Part shown: positions 11,591 through 24,700 of the stretch, one piece after another | Numbering within the stretch: the first letter of the stretch is position 1 | Layout of the letters: each line of letters begins with the position of its first letter | From: Epiperipatus broadwayi | Taxonomy: Eukaryota; Onychophora; Udeonychophora; Euonychophora; Peripatidae | Assembly (NCBI GenBank): GCA_028023455.1 | Contig: JAQFVV010000030.1 | Span: forward strand, 9,266,876-9,330,875 | Direction of reading: 5' to 3' | DNA: 64,000 bases | Made by a program: the position numbers and the translations under genes | The notes under the pieces: generated by a model | What the model saw: the letters and a program-made list of their open reading frames with translations, nothing else | Databases searched by the model: none | Told to the model about the DNA's origin: nothing

Positions 11591-13090
11591 TAAAATGTCA
11601 ACTATTTCTAAGCAAAATTCTATTTTAACAATAGGTCAGAAATTTCAGAATAGTTTTCTAATCTTTTTAATTCTAGTACAATTATTAAAACTTTTGAAAT
11701 CTCTGATAATGAACCATCAACTGGAGTTACAACAACCTCCAGTACAAACCCTAATCCATATCCTAAACACTCACAATATACTCACCCTCCTGCTTTATAT
11801 TCTTACTAACCTTCATACAAACAGAGAAATATATATCACTCTTAATAGCCAAACCTCACTTGGTATCCCCATTCTCCATATAATTCAATTCCTTGAGGCT
11901 TACTATTAAGTGTCTTGCTTTTTATAACTTATATTAATTCTTTACTAACTGACATTAAAAACAACTTGCCTGATCTCTATATTCATACAATTAATAAAAG
12001 CATTATGCACATCATTTACATGGAAGACATAGACATATTTCTCCCTTCAAAAAAATCCCCCCTTTAGTCACAATTACAAACAATTACATCAACCAGTACA
12101 ATCTCAACTTTAACCTAATCAAAACTGTTACAAGGAACATTTTGACTAGAAATTCCACACTATATTCACTGCCACTCCCCAGAATTTTCTTAATTTTCCA
12201 TACACAAAGAAAAATCCCATGAGAACCACAGTCCAAACTTCACTGGTTTCATCCATTGAACAAACTATGAACTCCCACTCTCTAAAGCATACCTTTCACT
12301 ACAGGCCAAAGTTACACTTTTAAACAGATTCATCTTTCCCAAAACCACATACTATATATCTACAATAAAATACACAAATTCTTTCACAAAGAAAATCAAC
12401 TCATTATGTATCAAACCCATATGGAGTAGGAAGGCAGTAGATATGAGCATCAAAGTAATACAAATGCCTGCCACTATCATTTCACTCTATTTTAACTTAT
12501 TACCTACAATGGATATACAATACAATAGAAAGATTAATAATGTTTTCCTATTAATAGAGAAATTATTGCTTGTCTCACCTACTGATATACCCCTCCTTAA
12601 AACATTTATCACTTACTTTACTTTGGGTTGAAATATATTGGGAGGCATATAGTAATACCAATGTCAGAGCTTCCTCAAACACCTCAGAGTTTAATCACAA
12701 TTACCAATAAACAAATTATTCAAAAATTTGGATTCTGGTATCTGGAATCTAAATATTTTGATTTGCTGATCAAAATTAATATCAAAGCTTTCTCCAACCA
12801 ATACTGTTTTATGTCATAAAATGTCCTTTGCTCACATTGATGTTGATTTCTAACTTTGCCACAGAGAAAAAGAATCCATTGAACACTTCTTCTGCATTTC
12901 AATTATACAGGACATTGATAGCCTCTATTAAAACTCTCAAACCACCTTCCTTCAGATGCTTATTAACAGCATCCAAAAAGGTCTTTCCCCCTCCATCAAA
13001 CTAATGATTTATTTTTTTTACTCTTTACTTTCTTAGATGTCATTTTTGTTTCAGAAAAATATCTAAAAAACTCAGCTCTCTATTTATTAA
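11590..13090 (+). mobile_element. L1-like LINE relic (reverse transcriptase to C-terminus)
   Basis: Reading across three plus frames gives recognisable L1-type pieces in order. These are a stretch like LLFITYINSLL at about 11910-11945, YMEDIDIF near 12020 in the position of the YADD box, ITNNYINQYN, then LLNRFIFPKTTYYI near 12320, and a terminal CHREKESIEHFFC pattern near 12855 that fits a Cys-His knuckle. Frames change repeatedly and many stops occur. The catalytic box has E-D for the usual D-D pair, so it could not work. The 5' half is absent. The call is by eye only. Confidence 0.5.
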
Positions 13091-14678
13091 CAAAATAATA
13101 TAGAAAAAAAAAAGAAAAAAGAAAGAAAGGATAAATTAAGAATTGTTTATATATATTTTTAAATTAATTGCTAAAAATAATTCATAATATATTTAATAAA
13201 TAAAATGGGTATCATGTAAATAAATTAAAATGAATAAAAAATATTTAATAACATTTTATATATTAAAAAGCAAATTATATTGTAAGAATTATATTGGCAA
13301 AGCCAAAGTTTCATTATTATACTTTTGGAAAATAACATGATATATTCATTTAGTTAATTTTCCCTTAGATGATCCCCCAAAAATTTATACATACAACCAA
13401 AAGCTTTGATATCTAAATGAAGTTGAAAAAATATTAAAATGAGATATTTTTCTTTCCCTCTCATTTTTTTTGAAGTGAAAGAAAAAAAAAACAAATTAAA
13501 TGACCTATTAAGTAAAAAGAAAAAATATATACAAAAAGTGTAAATTTATAATTTATATTTTTTAATTTACTTAAAGTGATGGAAATACTCTTTATACTAA
13601 GGCTTGTATGGAAGATGAAATGCTAATTTAAAGTAAATAGCTCATTCATTTCTACCCTAATGCAATGCCCAATCTATTTCCTTATCAATTAGTTAAAAAA
13701 GTGCTATAAGTAAATGGAAGCCTACAAATGGATTACCAGAATAAAAAATAAGAATACTAATATCTTATGCAATTGTATTTAATGTTTTACTTAATTATAC
13801 TGAAATAAAGAAAAATAATTATGGGAAGAAAAAGGCATTCAAGATAATGGTAAGATATTCTAAAGCCAAAACATTTAATGATTTGATATTATTTATTATT
13901 TGAATATTCAGGTCAAATAAATGAAAAAAATATTGCACTTTTAAAAAACTAAAGCATGAAATATTTTGTAACTTGTCAAAAATTACATTATTTTTAATGC
14001 ATTAAGGAAATATAAGAATATTATATTTGAATTGTTTATAATATGAACTATATCACAATTCCTATTAATAAAGTAAATGAAACTATTTCCAGAAAATCTA
14101 CCAAGTAGTAAATGATAATAATTACTTTTTTTATGTCAGAAGTTAATACATAAAGTTAGTTATTATAGTTTATTATATAATTTCTGACTTGAAAACTACT
14201 TAAAAAAGAAAATCTAAAGAAGATTCTAGTCATTTGTCTCATTATCTATTTATTGATTTATTATTTTATCATTAATAAATTATTTATTTATTTACAAACT
14301 TATTAGTTGTTATTTCATGCAGTCACTAAAGCAAGTATAAAATAAAATATTTTGCTATTTTATAAAACACACTAAATAATTATAGTGAATTAGCATTTGA
14401 CTACAAATTTTTTATCTTATACATAATATTTTCTGATAAAATATATATAATTAATGCCACACACATGACCCATAGAAGAACCGCCACCCCCATAGTTTTG
14501 AAAACATTCTCTCTGATGTGTAATGTTTGGAGTGTACAGAAACTAATGCAAATAAATATTTGGATGAAGAATGAGCTTTAGTTAGCCAGCTACTTGACTC
14601 ATATCATTTTACTTGTACATTATGCAGCTTCTGCTTTTATTGACCTGAGTTACCATATATATATATATATATATATAT
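13091..14678. other. AT-rich stretch, nothing recognised
   Basis: No supported feature, apart from an (AT)n tract at about 14655-14678 directly beside the LTR. Confidence 0.5.
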
Positions 14679-15165
14679 TGCACTATTTATTGGTAATTTA
14701 GGGTTTATATGCTATTAATCTTCAGCATATTCATAAACAAAGTTACATCGACATATGATAATTCATTCATTGAGCTCTATCAAGTATTTTTGATAACGTA
14801 ACTATTTTTCCTGATCAAATAACCCCAGTTTATTATATCTAAGTTTTAACACTAGTCAGAGAAGAACTAGTATTTTTTAATTTCATAGGCACCAGGATTC
14901 TATAGATGAATCCACTGGCTCTCCCTTCTTATCTATAACAACTACAATTGCATTAAAAATTACTGCCCTCTAGAGGATTGTAATGTATGGTAAGTCATTG
15001 GCATTTATAATTGACAAAATTTCAGCAGACTTAGCTAATAATATTATAATAATTAAATTAAATATATAACAAAATAAATTATATTTCTATGATTTATTAA
15101 ATTTTGTAACTCTGCCATATATTCCTCAATAATAATAATATAAAATAACAATAAAAATGGATATA

Positions 15166-16205
15166 CACCTGGGTCTCGTTTTATGCGATTATTTTAATGT
15201 GATTTTGAAGTTATGTGAGTCATGTTTCTTCTTAATATTTTTCATATTTCACTATATTTATTAGATATCAAGAAATTTAAATTATTAATAACTTATTTTG
15301 ACTTGAAATACTTTTTTTAAAAAAATAGAATGTTATATTAGCAGCTAATGTGAATATGGCCTGAAGCTATATTAAAAATAAATATCCTACTTATACTAAT
15401 GAGTAAATAATAATAATAGATTTATACTTACATATAAAAATATCACAATAAATATTCAAAAATTTTGAACTTTTAAAATGTATTTTATTAGGTGTAACTG
15501 AAATAAATAATGTAGATTTTTAAAATAAATAATGAAGATTTTATTGATTTTATAAACTAAAAATAATATTTTTAATGATAATGTATAATCTTTTTGTTTT
15601 GATTGCTATCCTCATTTTTTTAATATAGAAACAAAGTATGAACATTTAAAATTTATTTCAGTAGTAAAAATCAGTTGTCAACAGAAAACCATTAACACAG
15701 CACAAGACTGAAATTGGCACTAGTTGTGTAAATGGAATGGAGCAGAATATGAAAAAACTTAGAGTGGGGAATGGAAAATAAAGTGGCTAACAAGTTTCTC
15801 TGGGCATAATTGCTGAGAGATTCTTGACTTCATTCAAGGAGAAGCTACATCACATCGACGAATCTGATTTCTTACCATTTTACAAATGAACCACATATTG
15901 TCAAAAAATACATATGGAAAAATATCAAATTAAATTCTGTAGTTAATAAAAAAGTAAAAAAAGTTTGTCTTGTACCAATTTTTTTCAAATATTTGATATT
16001 TTTTATTAGTCACACTTTATTTCCTCATTTTTTTAATGTGAATTTTAAAGTAATTTTTACTTGTTGCTTTGCTTTTGTGCGAATTCTAAAAATTACAGAC
16101 CCTATTCCCCCTTTTTCAAGGTAAGTTAAGTCTATTTTTTGTGCAATTTTTTTTAATGTGGGTTTTCTGTGGAACCTATCTACTGCATAAAACGAGACCC
16201 AGGTG
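15166..16205. mobile_element. Non-autonomous Tc1/mariner-pogo type DNA transposon
   Basis: Perfect 21-bp terminal inverted repeats begin CACCTGGGTCTCG (15166-15186 and 16185-16205) and are flanked by TA on both sides (15164-15165 and 16206-16207). The homologous position in the other LTR lacks the insert, an empty-site comparison that confirms it. CA-starting ends with TA duplication fit the Tc1/mariner/pogo superfamily. No transposase is readable inside; the small minus-strand frame at 16025-16252 is terminal-repeat sequence and not a recognised protein. Confidence 0.8.
15721..15866 (+). mobile_element. LINE 3' end fragment nested in the DNA transposon
   Basis: The text from GTTGTGTAAATGGAATGG through AGAGTGGGGAATG, GGCATAATTGCTGAGA and GGAGAAGC to CATCACATC matches the 3' end of the LINE copies at about 60957-61102 and 62795-62940. 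It is a 5'-truncated insertion, so this spot is a LINE tail inside a DNA transposon inside an LTR. Confidence 0.75.
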
Positions 16206-18234
16206 TACTTTAAATATAATACACATAAATTAATTGGAGTTTGTAATATCAAAACTAATTTGTTTCTTGAAAATCAATTATTGCTGTCCTCAGGGTTTAT
16301 CTTATTTCAGACTTCAATAATATTTATTATAGCATATCAACAATAGTGATAATTTACTTAATATGATCACATATAACACAAAATAAATATCTTACAGATA
16401 AACTTTAAATGATTATTTCTATCAAATGAATTACCATACATGGTTTTGTCTTTATTGGGATCCATCATGTGACCTTACAGTATCTCGGTGACCAATTCAG
16501 GGCTCGAATCTTTTAAGTAGGTGGTGGGATTGAATCACAGCATTGTTGAGACTCCAGGAAGGACAAAAGTATTGGTAAATGTTTTAGTCTCTACTCACAC
16601 ATTTTATGAAGGCCAAGCCCACTAGTAAAAATATAATAAGACATCTTCTCATGGCTCCATAGAATAAAAGCAATTTATTTCAATTTTCTATTTGGTGATA
16701 CAACAGAACACAAGTGAAAAGAAAGAATCTCTGCTCAGCCATGTCCCTTCTTTTATATCATTTCTAATTCAAGTTCACTTCACATATTCCATTTACATTT
16801 TTTCTTTTTTTTGTTTATCTGTGATTTAATTTTCACCAATTAACACCTTATTTCCATTTTTTTCATTTACAAAGTTATCTTTTCACCCCCTTTTAATTGA
16901 ATTATTTATAATTGTTTGAATTTGGAATTTACATTTTTATCTCAGTAAAATCTAGAAGTATATTTTTATTCTCTCATCCTTTTTTTCTAAAGATAGTTAC
17001 AATTTCCATTGTATCTAAAATAAATCACACAAAACAAATTTCTAAATAACTATTTTAATTTTCTTAAAATTTAAATCTTTTAAATTTAAAATGGCAATAC
17101 CTAGTGTATCACAAATACGGTTAAATATCTCTGTGGTTGAGGGAAAGAAAAAAGTAGGGTATCTAGCCCATTTTATTCTGGATAACCCTCATTGCTTTTA
17201 ACTTTATTTTCCTCTTTCTTTCTTTTTTTGTCACTGATATCCCTATGTATTGACTGATCACCTGTGGTGTATGACTTCTAAGCTCACATATAGGGTTAAG
17301 TGTGACAAATAAAATAAGGAATATCCCTACTTTCACTGTACACATATGACACCCATAGGAGGCTAACAATAAGAAACTCAAATCTATCTCTATTAGAGCA
17401 TTGCTCAATCGATTTTGAGACTTATAGGTTCATGGTGACTTTCTGGAATCCTACTACTATTAGACTAATGAGCATTTAAGAATGGTATCATCATATTCAA
17501 TGGCATGTATGGAGCTCAGGGCTAGGCTTTTCCCCTCTATGTACATGCCTACACAATCACCACCAATGTTTAGTATACTCTTAGCTAACTTTTCCCCCCT
17601 TTTTTACTAATCCACTAACCAAGTACCAAATTACAATTCAATTTCTTGTTTCCTTATTGATAGATAAGCCAATCCATTTATCCTATAATACCGCTTGGAT
17701 AAGATGAGAATGGCTGATGTGACCAGGATCAAACCCTTCCCTTTTCTGTTCATGCCAGTCTTTCCATTTGACATCAAGATCTTCTTAATGCTTCTTTCAA
17801 TTTATAAATCTTTCCATCTGGGAATGTAGAGCTAGCATGAATTTCTTTTCTTTTATCTTTAACTGGAATTTTTTTCCCTTTATTTGACATTCAGAGCTAT
17901 TTGTAACCACAGTGTTAAGTTAGGATTCATCCTTCTGATTTGGTATTTTGCTAGTATATTTTATCACCTGTCCCCCCAACCTTGATTGTTGTTGAATGCA
18001 CTTAGCAGCTCTGGCATATGTTTGATGGTCTTGTACTTTGTGCCAATTAACAGGTGTCCTACTGGGTTTGGAAAATTTTGATAGACTATCTTGATAATTT
18101 GTTTTCCATCATCAGGTATGCTGTTAGTGCCTACAACTCTGCCACCTGATTCCTAAAAAATGGCACATAACACTCTCCTGGTTTACATTTTCCTTGTGCC
18201 ATCCTTTTCTTGATCCATTTTTGGGGTCCTCATT

Positions 18235-18660
18235 CTAGTAATATCTTGTTAATGCTTGCTCATATTGTGAAAAGTCATCCAGTATTGCAAACAAAGATTC
18301 CCACCATGCTTGTGCTATGCCCTGTAAATAGCTAGAGGCCACTGTCAACTTGACAATCTCAGGCATTGTGTTTATTGCAAAATATCTCTCTGGACAATTT
18401 ATGTGGCCCACCAGTGGTTCTCCCTCATGCTCATAAAACATTTTTAATTTTAAAAATGGATTGTGCTTAGTGCATTTTCTTTACTCTTGACTAGTTTCCT
18501 TGTCTATGGGCTTCCTTGTTTGTCTGATTCTATTTCTGTCAGTTCTATACTACTTCCTTTGCTATCATCTTGTTTATGACTTTCCCTAACTCCTCTTTCA
18601 TTTTATTAAATTCTGTCTTGATCTCTTCTTTAAACCTGTTTATTTCATTTTTAATTTCTT
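18235..18660 (-). pseudogene. Retrotransposon gag remnant
   Basis: The minus-strand frame 18441-18235 reads a capsid-like segment with a CPERYF block and QGIAQAWWESL followed by DFSQYEQALTRYY. This is the pattern in Ty3/Gypsy-type gag proteins: a buried tryptophan pair, then an F-x-x-x-E/Q helix. Upstream, between about 18660 and 18560 on the same strand, a Lys/Glu-rich heptad-like segment (KEIKNEINRFKEEIKTEF) looks like a coiled coil, but stops separate the two parts. No zinc knuckle is readable downstream. Gag normally packs the element RNA into particles. Confidence 0.55.
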
Positions 18661-19153
18661 TCTTAAATTCTGTCATTAAATATTTTTCTTATTAATGTCT
18701 TCTACCATGACTTTAATATCTTTTCTGCTTCTTAATTTCATACATTTCTATCATTTATGTATGTCTCTACTCCTATATCTATGTCATATCAGTTTTATAT
18801 ATTTTCTTTTTACATAACTCATATATGTACTGCATGGGCTTTTATTCTTTTTTAATTTGTTTTATTTTCTCTGACACAAATGACTACTTTATTTTTATTC
18901 CTTTTATTTCGGTATTACACTTGCCAACATTTCTTCTGCTGTTCTCCCTGCTTTTGTATTTCCCATTTATTCATTTACTGTTTTACCACCTAATTTTATA
19001 CATGATTTTTTTTTTTATTGCTACTTGATCATGCACTACAATTTTGTTTTAACAAAACAATTTCTATATTATAATATAGCAAACTTTTACTTTTTTAAAG
19101 AAATCTATTCTTTATCATTCCCCACTCTTACTCTCATGTTACGAGTTTCAAGC

Positions 19154-19171
19154 CTCATGTCTGAGCCCCCA
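19154..19171 (-). promoter_or_regulatory. Candidate primer-binding site
   Basis: One base after the CA that ends the 5' LTR (minus sense) the strand reads TGGGGGCTCAGACATGAG. Primer sites of LTR elements start TGG because they pair with the CCA end of a tRNA. The matching tRNA was not determined. Confidence 0.5.
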
Positions 19172-19172
19172 T

Positions 19173-20521
19173 TGTATTTATTGCTAATTTAGGATTTATA
19201 CGCTATTAATCTTCAGCATATTCATTACCAAAGTCATATTAGCACCTGATTATTCATTCATTGAATTTTTCCTGGTCAAATAACCTCAATTTACTATATC
19301 TAAGTTTTAATACTAGTCAGAGAAGCACCAGTTTTTTTATTTTATTTCATAAGTGACAGGATTCTATAGATGAATCCACTGGCTTTTCCCTCCTATCTAT
19401 GACCATAATAATTGCATTACGAATTACTTCCCTCTGGAGGATTGTAATTTATGGTAAATCACTGGCATTTATAATTGACCAGACTTAGCTAGTATTACTA
19501 TAATAATTAAATTAAATATATGACAAAATATATTATATTTCTATGATTTATTAATATTTCTAACCCTACTATATTTTCCTTGATAATAATAATATAAACG
19601 AATAATAAAAAATGCACACACTTTAAATATAATACACATAAATTAATACTTGCAATGATAAATATTGGAGTTTGCAATATCAAAACTAATTTGTTTCTTG
19701 AAATTGAATTATTGCTAACCTCAAGATTTATCTTATTTCAGTCTTCAATAAGATTTATTATAGCATATCAACAGTAATGATTATTTCTATCATCGAACAA
19801 ATTACCATGCATGATTTTGTCTTTATTCGGATCCACAGTGTGATATTTTTACAGTATTTTGCTGAGCAGACTGGACTCTAATCTTTAAGTAGGTAGCAGG
19901 ATTGAATCACTACATTGTTGAGATTCCAGGGAAAGACAAAAATATCAGCTAAGTACAATTCTCTACTTACACTTTTTGCAAAGGCTGAGCCTGGTGATAA
20001 GAATATAATAAGACATCATGACTCTGTAGAATAAATGCGATTTATGTCAATTTGCTATCTGGTGACGCAATGGAACACAAGTAAAAAGAAAGAACCTTTG
20101 CTTAGCCATGTCTCTTCTTTTATATTCTTCCTAATACAAGATCACTGTGCAAATACATTTACCTTTTTTCTTTTCTTTCTTTATCCTCGATTTAACTTTC
20201 ACCAGTTTACACCTTATTTCCATTTTGTTTCATTTACTGAATTATCTTTTTCCCTGTTTTAGTGGCCATCTTTAATTAGTGGCAAAAGAATGCTATATTT
20301 TTAATTGAAATATTTATAATTGTTTGAGTTTGGAATTTATATTTTTACTCAGTAAAATTTAGAAGTATGATTTTATTCTCTCTCTTTTTTTTCTTCGAAA
20401 AGTAGTTACAAAAAGATGCAATTTCCATTAAAATCACAGAAATCAAATTTACAAAATAACCATTTTAATTTTTAAAAATATAATCTTCTAAATTTAAAAT
20501 AACAATAACTATTGTGCCACA
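19173..20521 (-). repeat. 5' LTR (minus sense)
   Basis: The uninterrupted LTR, about 1.35 kb. It begins TGTGGCACAATAG on the minus strand at 20521 and ends CA at 19173. It supplies the empty-site sequence for the DNA transposon found in the other LTR. Confidence 0.75.
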
Positions 20522-21601
20522 AATGTAATACATTATACATATACATTAATATATTCATAGCATATGAATATGATCTATAATTATTTCACTAAAAATAGAA
20601 TAAATTGATAAAATTATTATATATTAATATTACAATTACCATCAGTTTTTATTTCAATATTATAAAGTTGTTATTTTTTTTTGAATATTTTTAATTGTGC
20701 GATATTTGACTTATCATTGTCTATTTGGATCAAATATTACTTGTTAAGTGCAGTTAAATGCTAAAATAATTTACACTTAAAATTGGTCACCAATGTGTGT
20801 AAATACAGAAATAAATACATTTATGCAAAATATTTCAGCAGCGGAATTTTTTAAAAAAAATTGATATAAAATTAAATTTATCTTTAAAAGTGAATGTACT
20901 CTAAGGACTTATTTCAGAGATTCCTATCAATTAAGTAGATTTTCTCATAAGTTATGCAATGTTCAAGCACGTATGCAGTCCAATGATCCCAACAGTTCCT
21001 TTCAAATGAACTTTAAGAACTTTTAGCTGTTATTAAAATAAATCATTATTTATTTTTCAAATTCAAATGTCTTTCTACTTATTTATAATTAAATGGCGAC
21101 AACTACTGCATACGTAGGATGTTTTAACAACCGAATTAATTTAGGAAATTAAGATCTTCTCATATGATCTCTTTAAAAGAAAAATTGATAATAATTCAAA
21201 AATATAATTTTCTATTTTACAAAATCGATTCTGAAAATATATGCTTTTTACATTACTGACATTTTATTAAAATTGATTGGTTTGACGAAGTTGTTGCAAA
21301 AAAACTTGAATTTTTAAAGAATACTAATGGAAGATAAGTCACATTCAAATTAGCATTAATTATTCAAAGTAATTCATTAAAACAATTAAAATTGAAAATG
21401 AATAATAATGCGTCAAATTTTTAAAACTATTTACATTATAATTTTGGGGAGAAATAATATATAGCACTACTTCATGATGGCAATGGCAGTGTATCTGCAT
21501 ACTATTCCTATACTTTGAATTTGAACTAGAGCTAAAGATTTTTTAAATCCAATTTAGACTTTTTTTTAGATAGCCAATCCAGATAACTACACAAAATTGC
21601 T
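20522..21601. other. AT-rich stretch, nothing recognised
   Basis: No gene or element is recognised. Confidence 0.5.
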
Positions 21602-21740
21602 AAGTAAATGAATAGTTTTTTTTTTATGTCATAGCATCGGCCGGAAGGCGAACCCACAACCGTCTGCAATCAACTACTTGCTTGCAAGGCGGCTGCGATG
21701 ACCTCTCGGCTAACAACACATGACAAGTAAATGAATAGTT
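21602..21740 (-). mobile_element. tRNA-derived SINE with 16-bp target duplication
   Basis: The identical 16-bp repeats AAGTAAATGAATAGTT at 21602-21617 and 21725-21740 flank a 107-bp GC-rich insert. On the minus strand the insert has an A-box-like TAGCCGAGAGG, a TTGCAAG anticodon-loop-like segment, a B-box-like GGTTGTGGGTTCG and an A-rich tail (the T-run at 21618). The internal boxes would be the polymerase III promoter. The long duplication shows LINE-mediated insertion. Short complementary ends (GTCAT and ATGAC) close the unit. It is not a functional tRNA gene, as the acceptor stem does not pair like one. Confidence 0.8.
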
Positions 21741-24700
21741 AGTTGACTATTCACATCTATTAAAAAAGAATCAAAGAATTTTATCCGATAGCAATTGATG
21801 AGTAATACCTTTTCCTTCAATGTTGACAGTCTGTGAGAGAGACTTTTGTTCTGCAGTGAGATATTTAAAGGCTGTATTCCTTTTTATTACTTAAACGGAT
21901 GTCTTCAACTTTCAAAAATAATTACTACTTTATGGAAATATTTTCTTTGTTAGAACATATTTTCTCTAAAAGTTTTCCTTATTTTTTTCTTGTCTTTTTA
22001 TTCTCCTTTCCTCCCGCCCAATCATTGAATTGAAGTACATCTTGACTTTTCTTCATATTCTAAAATTTGATAGACCAAAAAAAAAAATTTCCACTATTAA
22101 TTTTTTTAGCTAAAACTTTCTCTATTATGTAATTTGTGAAATATCTTATTGAATAGCATTTACTATTATTGTAAAATATTTTTTGATTAATAAAAGATAA
22201 ATTAATCACAATCGTATAAAAACTATGAATGCATTTAATTTATAAAATGAAAGGAATTATTTTTAATCAATTTTTATGCTACTTGGCTATGTCAGAGTAA
22301 AACTATGATTTTATTTAAAAAAGCTCAATATGAAATAAATTAAATTTAGTTAGCAAATTGTTCTTAGTCAACACAGTGCATCAATTAACCTTGTGGATTT
22401 TTATTTACTTATCTAAACATTTTTCTTCTCAGTGAGATATATTTTTAAATACTATAAGTAAAACATCATTAATCCAAAATCTGGAGATCCAGAGATTTCA
22501 AACACAGAATAGTTTATCTCCTCAACATAAATCCAAACTCTTCTGGGATTAAAAAAAAACACGGCAATTATGCTTATTAATTTATAGATATTTACAAAAT
22601 GTTTTTTAAATGTTTAATTTATATAGTGTGATGTTTTTTATAAATTAATAATAATTGTACCTTACTCCACTGCACATGCGCTTTACAGATCAAACGTAAT
22701 AAAATCAGATAAGTAATTTAAAGTGATCAATTAAAATTTCATGCTCTCAGTTCCAAATGCATATTTGTCTTTACATATAGTTTGGATGAAGAGGATAGAG
22801 TGGTCCATTCTATCTTTTAAAAAGACTTTATCTTGTGTTTGGAAAGGAGAGTATTCATTACAATTAGCGTTCAATCTGTAAATCACAGCGGACTAAGGTA
22901 CAGTTATTATTAAAATGTTTTTTTTACATTCAAAGAATTTTAGTGTAAAAATTGAATTCTTATAAAATTCCAAATTTTTTCCCCCATATTCAATAATAAA
23001 GCCAGATGATTTTGACCTCCTAACCAACTAAAATCCCATCAACAGATTCAGAACCAAATTGCAATAAGTTCACAACAAAACTTAGTAATTGTGCTCATCT
23101 GCTTCATAAATGGAATTTAACTATCACTGATCTATGTAGAAGTAGTTAAAAAAACATTATAAAATATATAGTTAATCATTGTTGGATAAGCCACTAATAA
23201 AAAAAAATCTGGTGGGAATCTCTACAGGTTCCTTTATAACATTCTGTTAATAGTTATCATTGTTTAAAAAATAAATAAATCCATATGCCATATAATAAAA
23301 AAAGATCACCTTTGAAATTTTGTTTAATTGATAACTTTTGAATTGTAGATATTCAGATTAACATTATCTTCTTGCATTTTAAAAGCTTAAACTTTAATAT
23401 AATCCTATTTCCGAATTTTTATCAAATTTTGGCATAATTTTTATGTTTATTCTAAAATTATTTTAATTTTCACTTTTGAATTATAAAATTAAAAGGTAAC
23501 CCTCATTTAAAATATATCACCATTGTTTGCTGTATCTGATAACTGTGTAATTAGAAAAATACGATTATGTGAATGAAATTTTTGCAGACTCTCTTATTTT
23601 CTGATTAGTTTTTTAATACAAAAATAGAAAGAGAAATTCTTATTCTTCATTTCTGCAATATTATAACTGGGATTGAAAAATTGTACAACAATGTGGTAAA
23701 TTTTCTCATTGTTTATGAATTGAAAGATCTAAGATCTGAAAGATTACAAAGTAAATCATTTTACTCACACACATAAAAAAGATGTTCTTACTAGGAAACA
23801 TTTTTTCCCACTTGAAAATGGAAATAGATTTTCAGTATTTGTAAGTTTTTGTGCAGTTATTTTATTTTACGCTGTAATTTATTTAGCTATGCTATAATAA
23901 ATTGTTTTTTTTATTCTGTCTTCAATCTGTTCAATTCTTAAATGAATGCCCTGTAGTTATAGCTTAACTTTAAATCTAAAAATCATTTTAAAAATGATGA
24001 ACGAAATATCTGAATCCACTATTAGAGTTGATTAAAGAACAGTAAGAAGTTTAAAACAAGAGCTATAACCAGTCTTGTCATTCTGGGCTTAAATTAATAA
24101 AGTTAAAGTGATATATAATTAATGGATTATATAGTTATCAATTTGATTAGAAGATTTCTATTATTTATATTTGCTTGTCAGTTTATCTTTTATTCAGGGA
24201 AAGGCTCTGTTTATGCAATAACAAAAAAAAAAAAAAAACTATCCAAAAGGCGTTTGAGAAAACAGCATAGGGAAATTTAAATTTTTCTGCATTGAATGCG
24301 GTTTTGCCATTTTCAAAAACATTACGTATATAAAAATATAAACATTCAAGGAAAAATTTCAGGAGCTGATATTAATGCTAATTAAACTTTGTGAACTAAA
24401 TTTTTTGATTAAAAGAAGGGAGAAATACTGAGTTGGAACTTTATTGAAAATGAAAGTCATTTCAGGTTTACATTGTACAATAGAAAAAAAAACGCTTTTG
24501 AATTTAAAAATATCTAAATAACATACAATGTTACTAGACAGTGGAAATCTCTGTAGTGGTTAAAAAATTAAAACCTTTTAAATCAGCATAATTGTGGATC
24601 ATGAGCCAAATTTTTATCAATTGTTTTAAAGATTGTTTTGTACCAGAAGTAAAAAAAAAAGAATGCTACCATAAAAATCTAGATTTAAAGATCAGCTTAT

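Larger units (their letters stand above)
14679..17113 (-). repeat. 3' LTR (minus sense), interrupted by a DNA transposon
   Basis: It aligns with 19173-20521 in two blocks, 14679-15163 and 16208-17113, separated by the 1.04-kb insert at 15166-16205. Without that insert it is about 1.39 kb, matching the other LTR. Shared blocks include CTATTAATCTTCAGCATATT and TTATAGCATATCAACA. Confidence 0.75.
17114..19172 (-). other. Internal region of the LTR element
   Basis: On the minus strand it runs from the primer-binding site through a coiled-coil-like and capsid-like gag remnant into degraded sequence. No protease, reverse transcriptase, RNase H or integrase motif is visible, so roughly the whole pol is missing. 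Confidence 0.6.
14679..20521 (-). mobile_element. LTR retrotransposon, minus strand, pol deleted
   Basis: Two long, alignable direct repeats flank about 2 kb of internal sequence holding a gag remnant on the minus strand. The element should need pol for protease, reverse transcriptase and integrase, and none is readable, so it is an internally deleted copy. On the minus strand the LTRs begin TGTG and end CA. No clear target duplication is visible because the left flank is an (AT)n tract. The two LTRs are visibly diverged, so the insertion is old. Confidence 0.7.

Noticed and set aside
16025-16252. 75-residue minus-strand frame
   Set aside because: It runs across the right terminal repeat of the DNA transposon and has no family resemblance.
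21640-21715. tRNA gene
   Set aside because: Internal boxes are tRNA-like, but the acceptor ends do not pair properly and the unit is flanked by a target duplication with an A tail, so it is a SINE.
22860-22910. Possible splice donor (AAGGTACAG)
   Set aside because: No open exon frame or partner acceptor could be supported.
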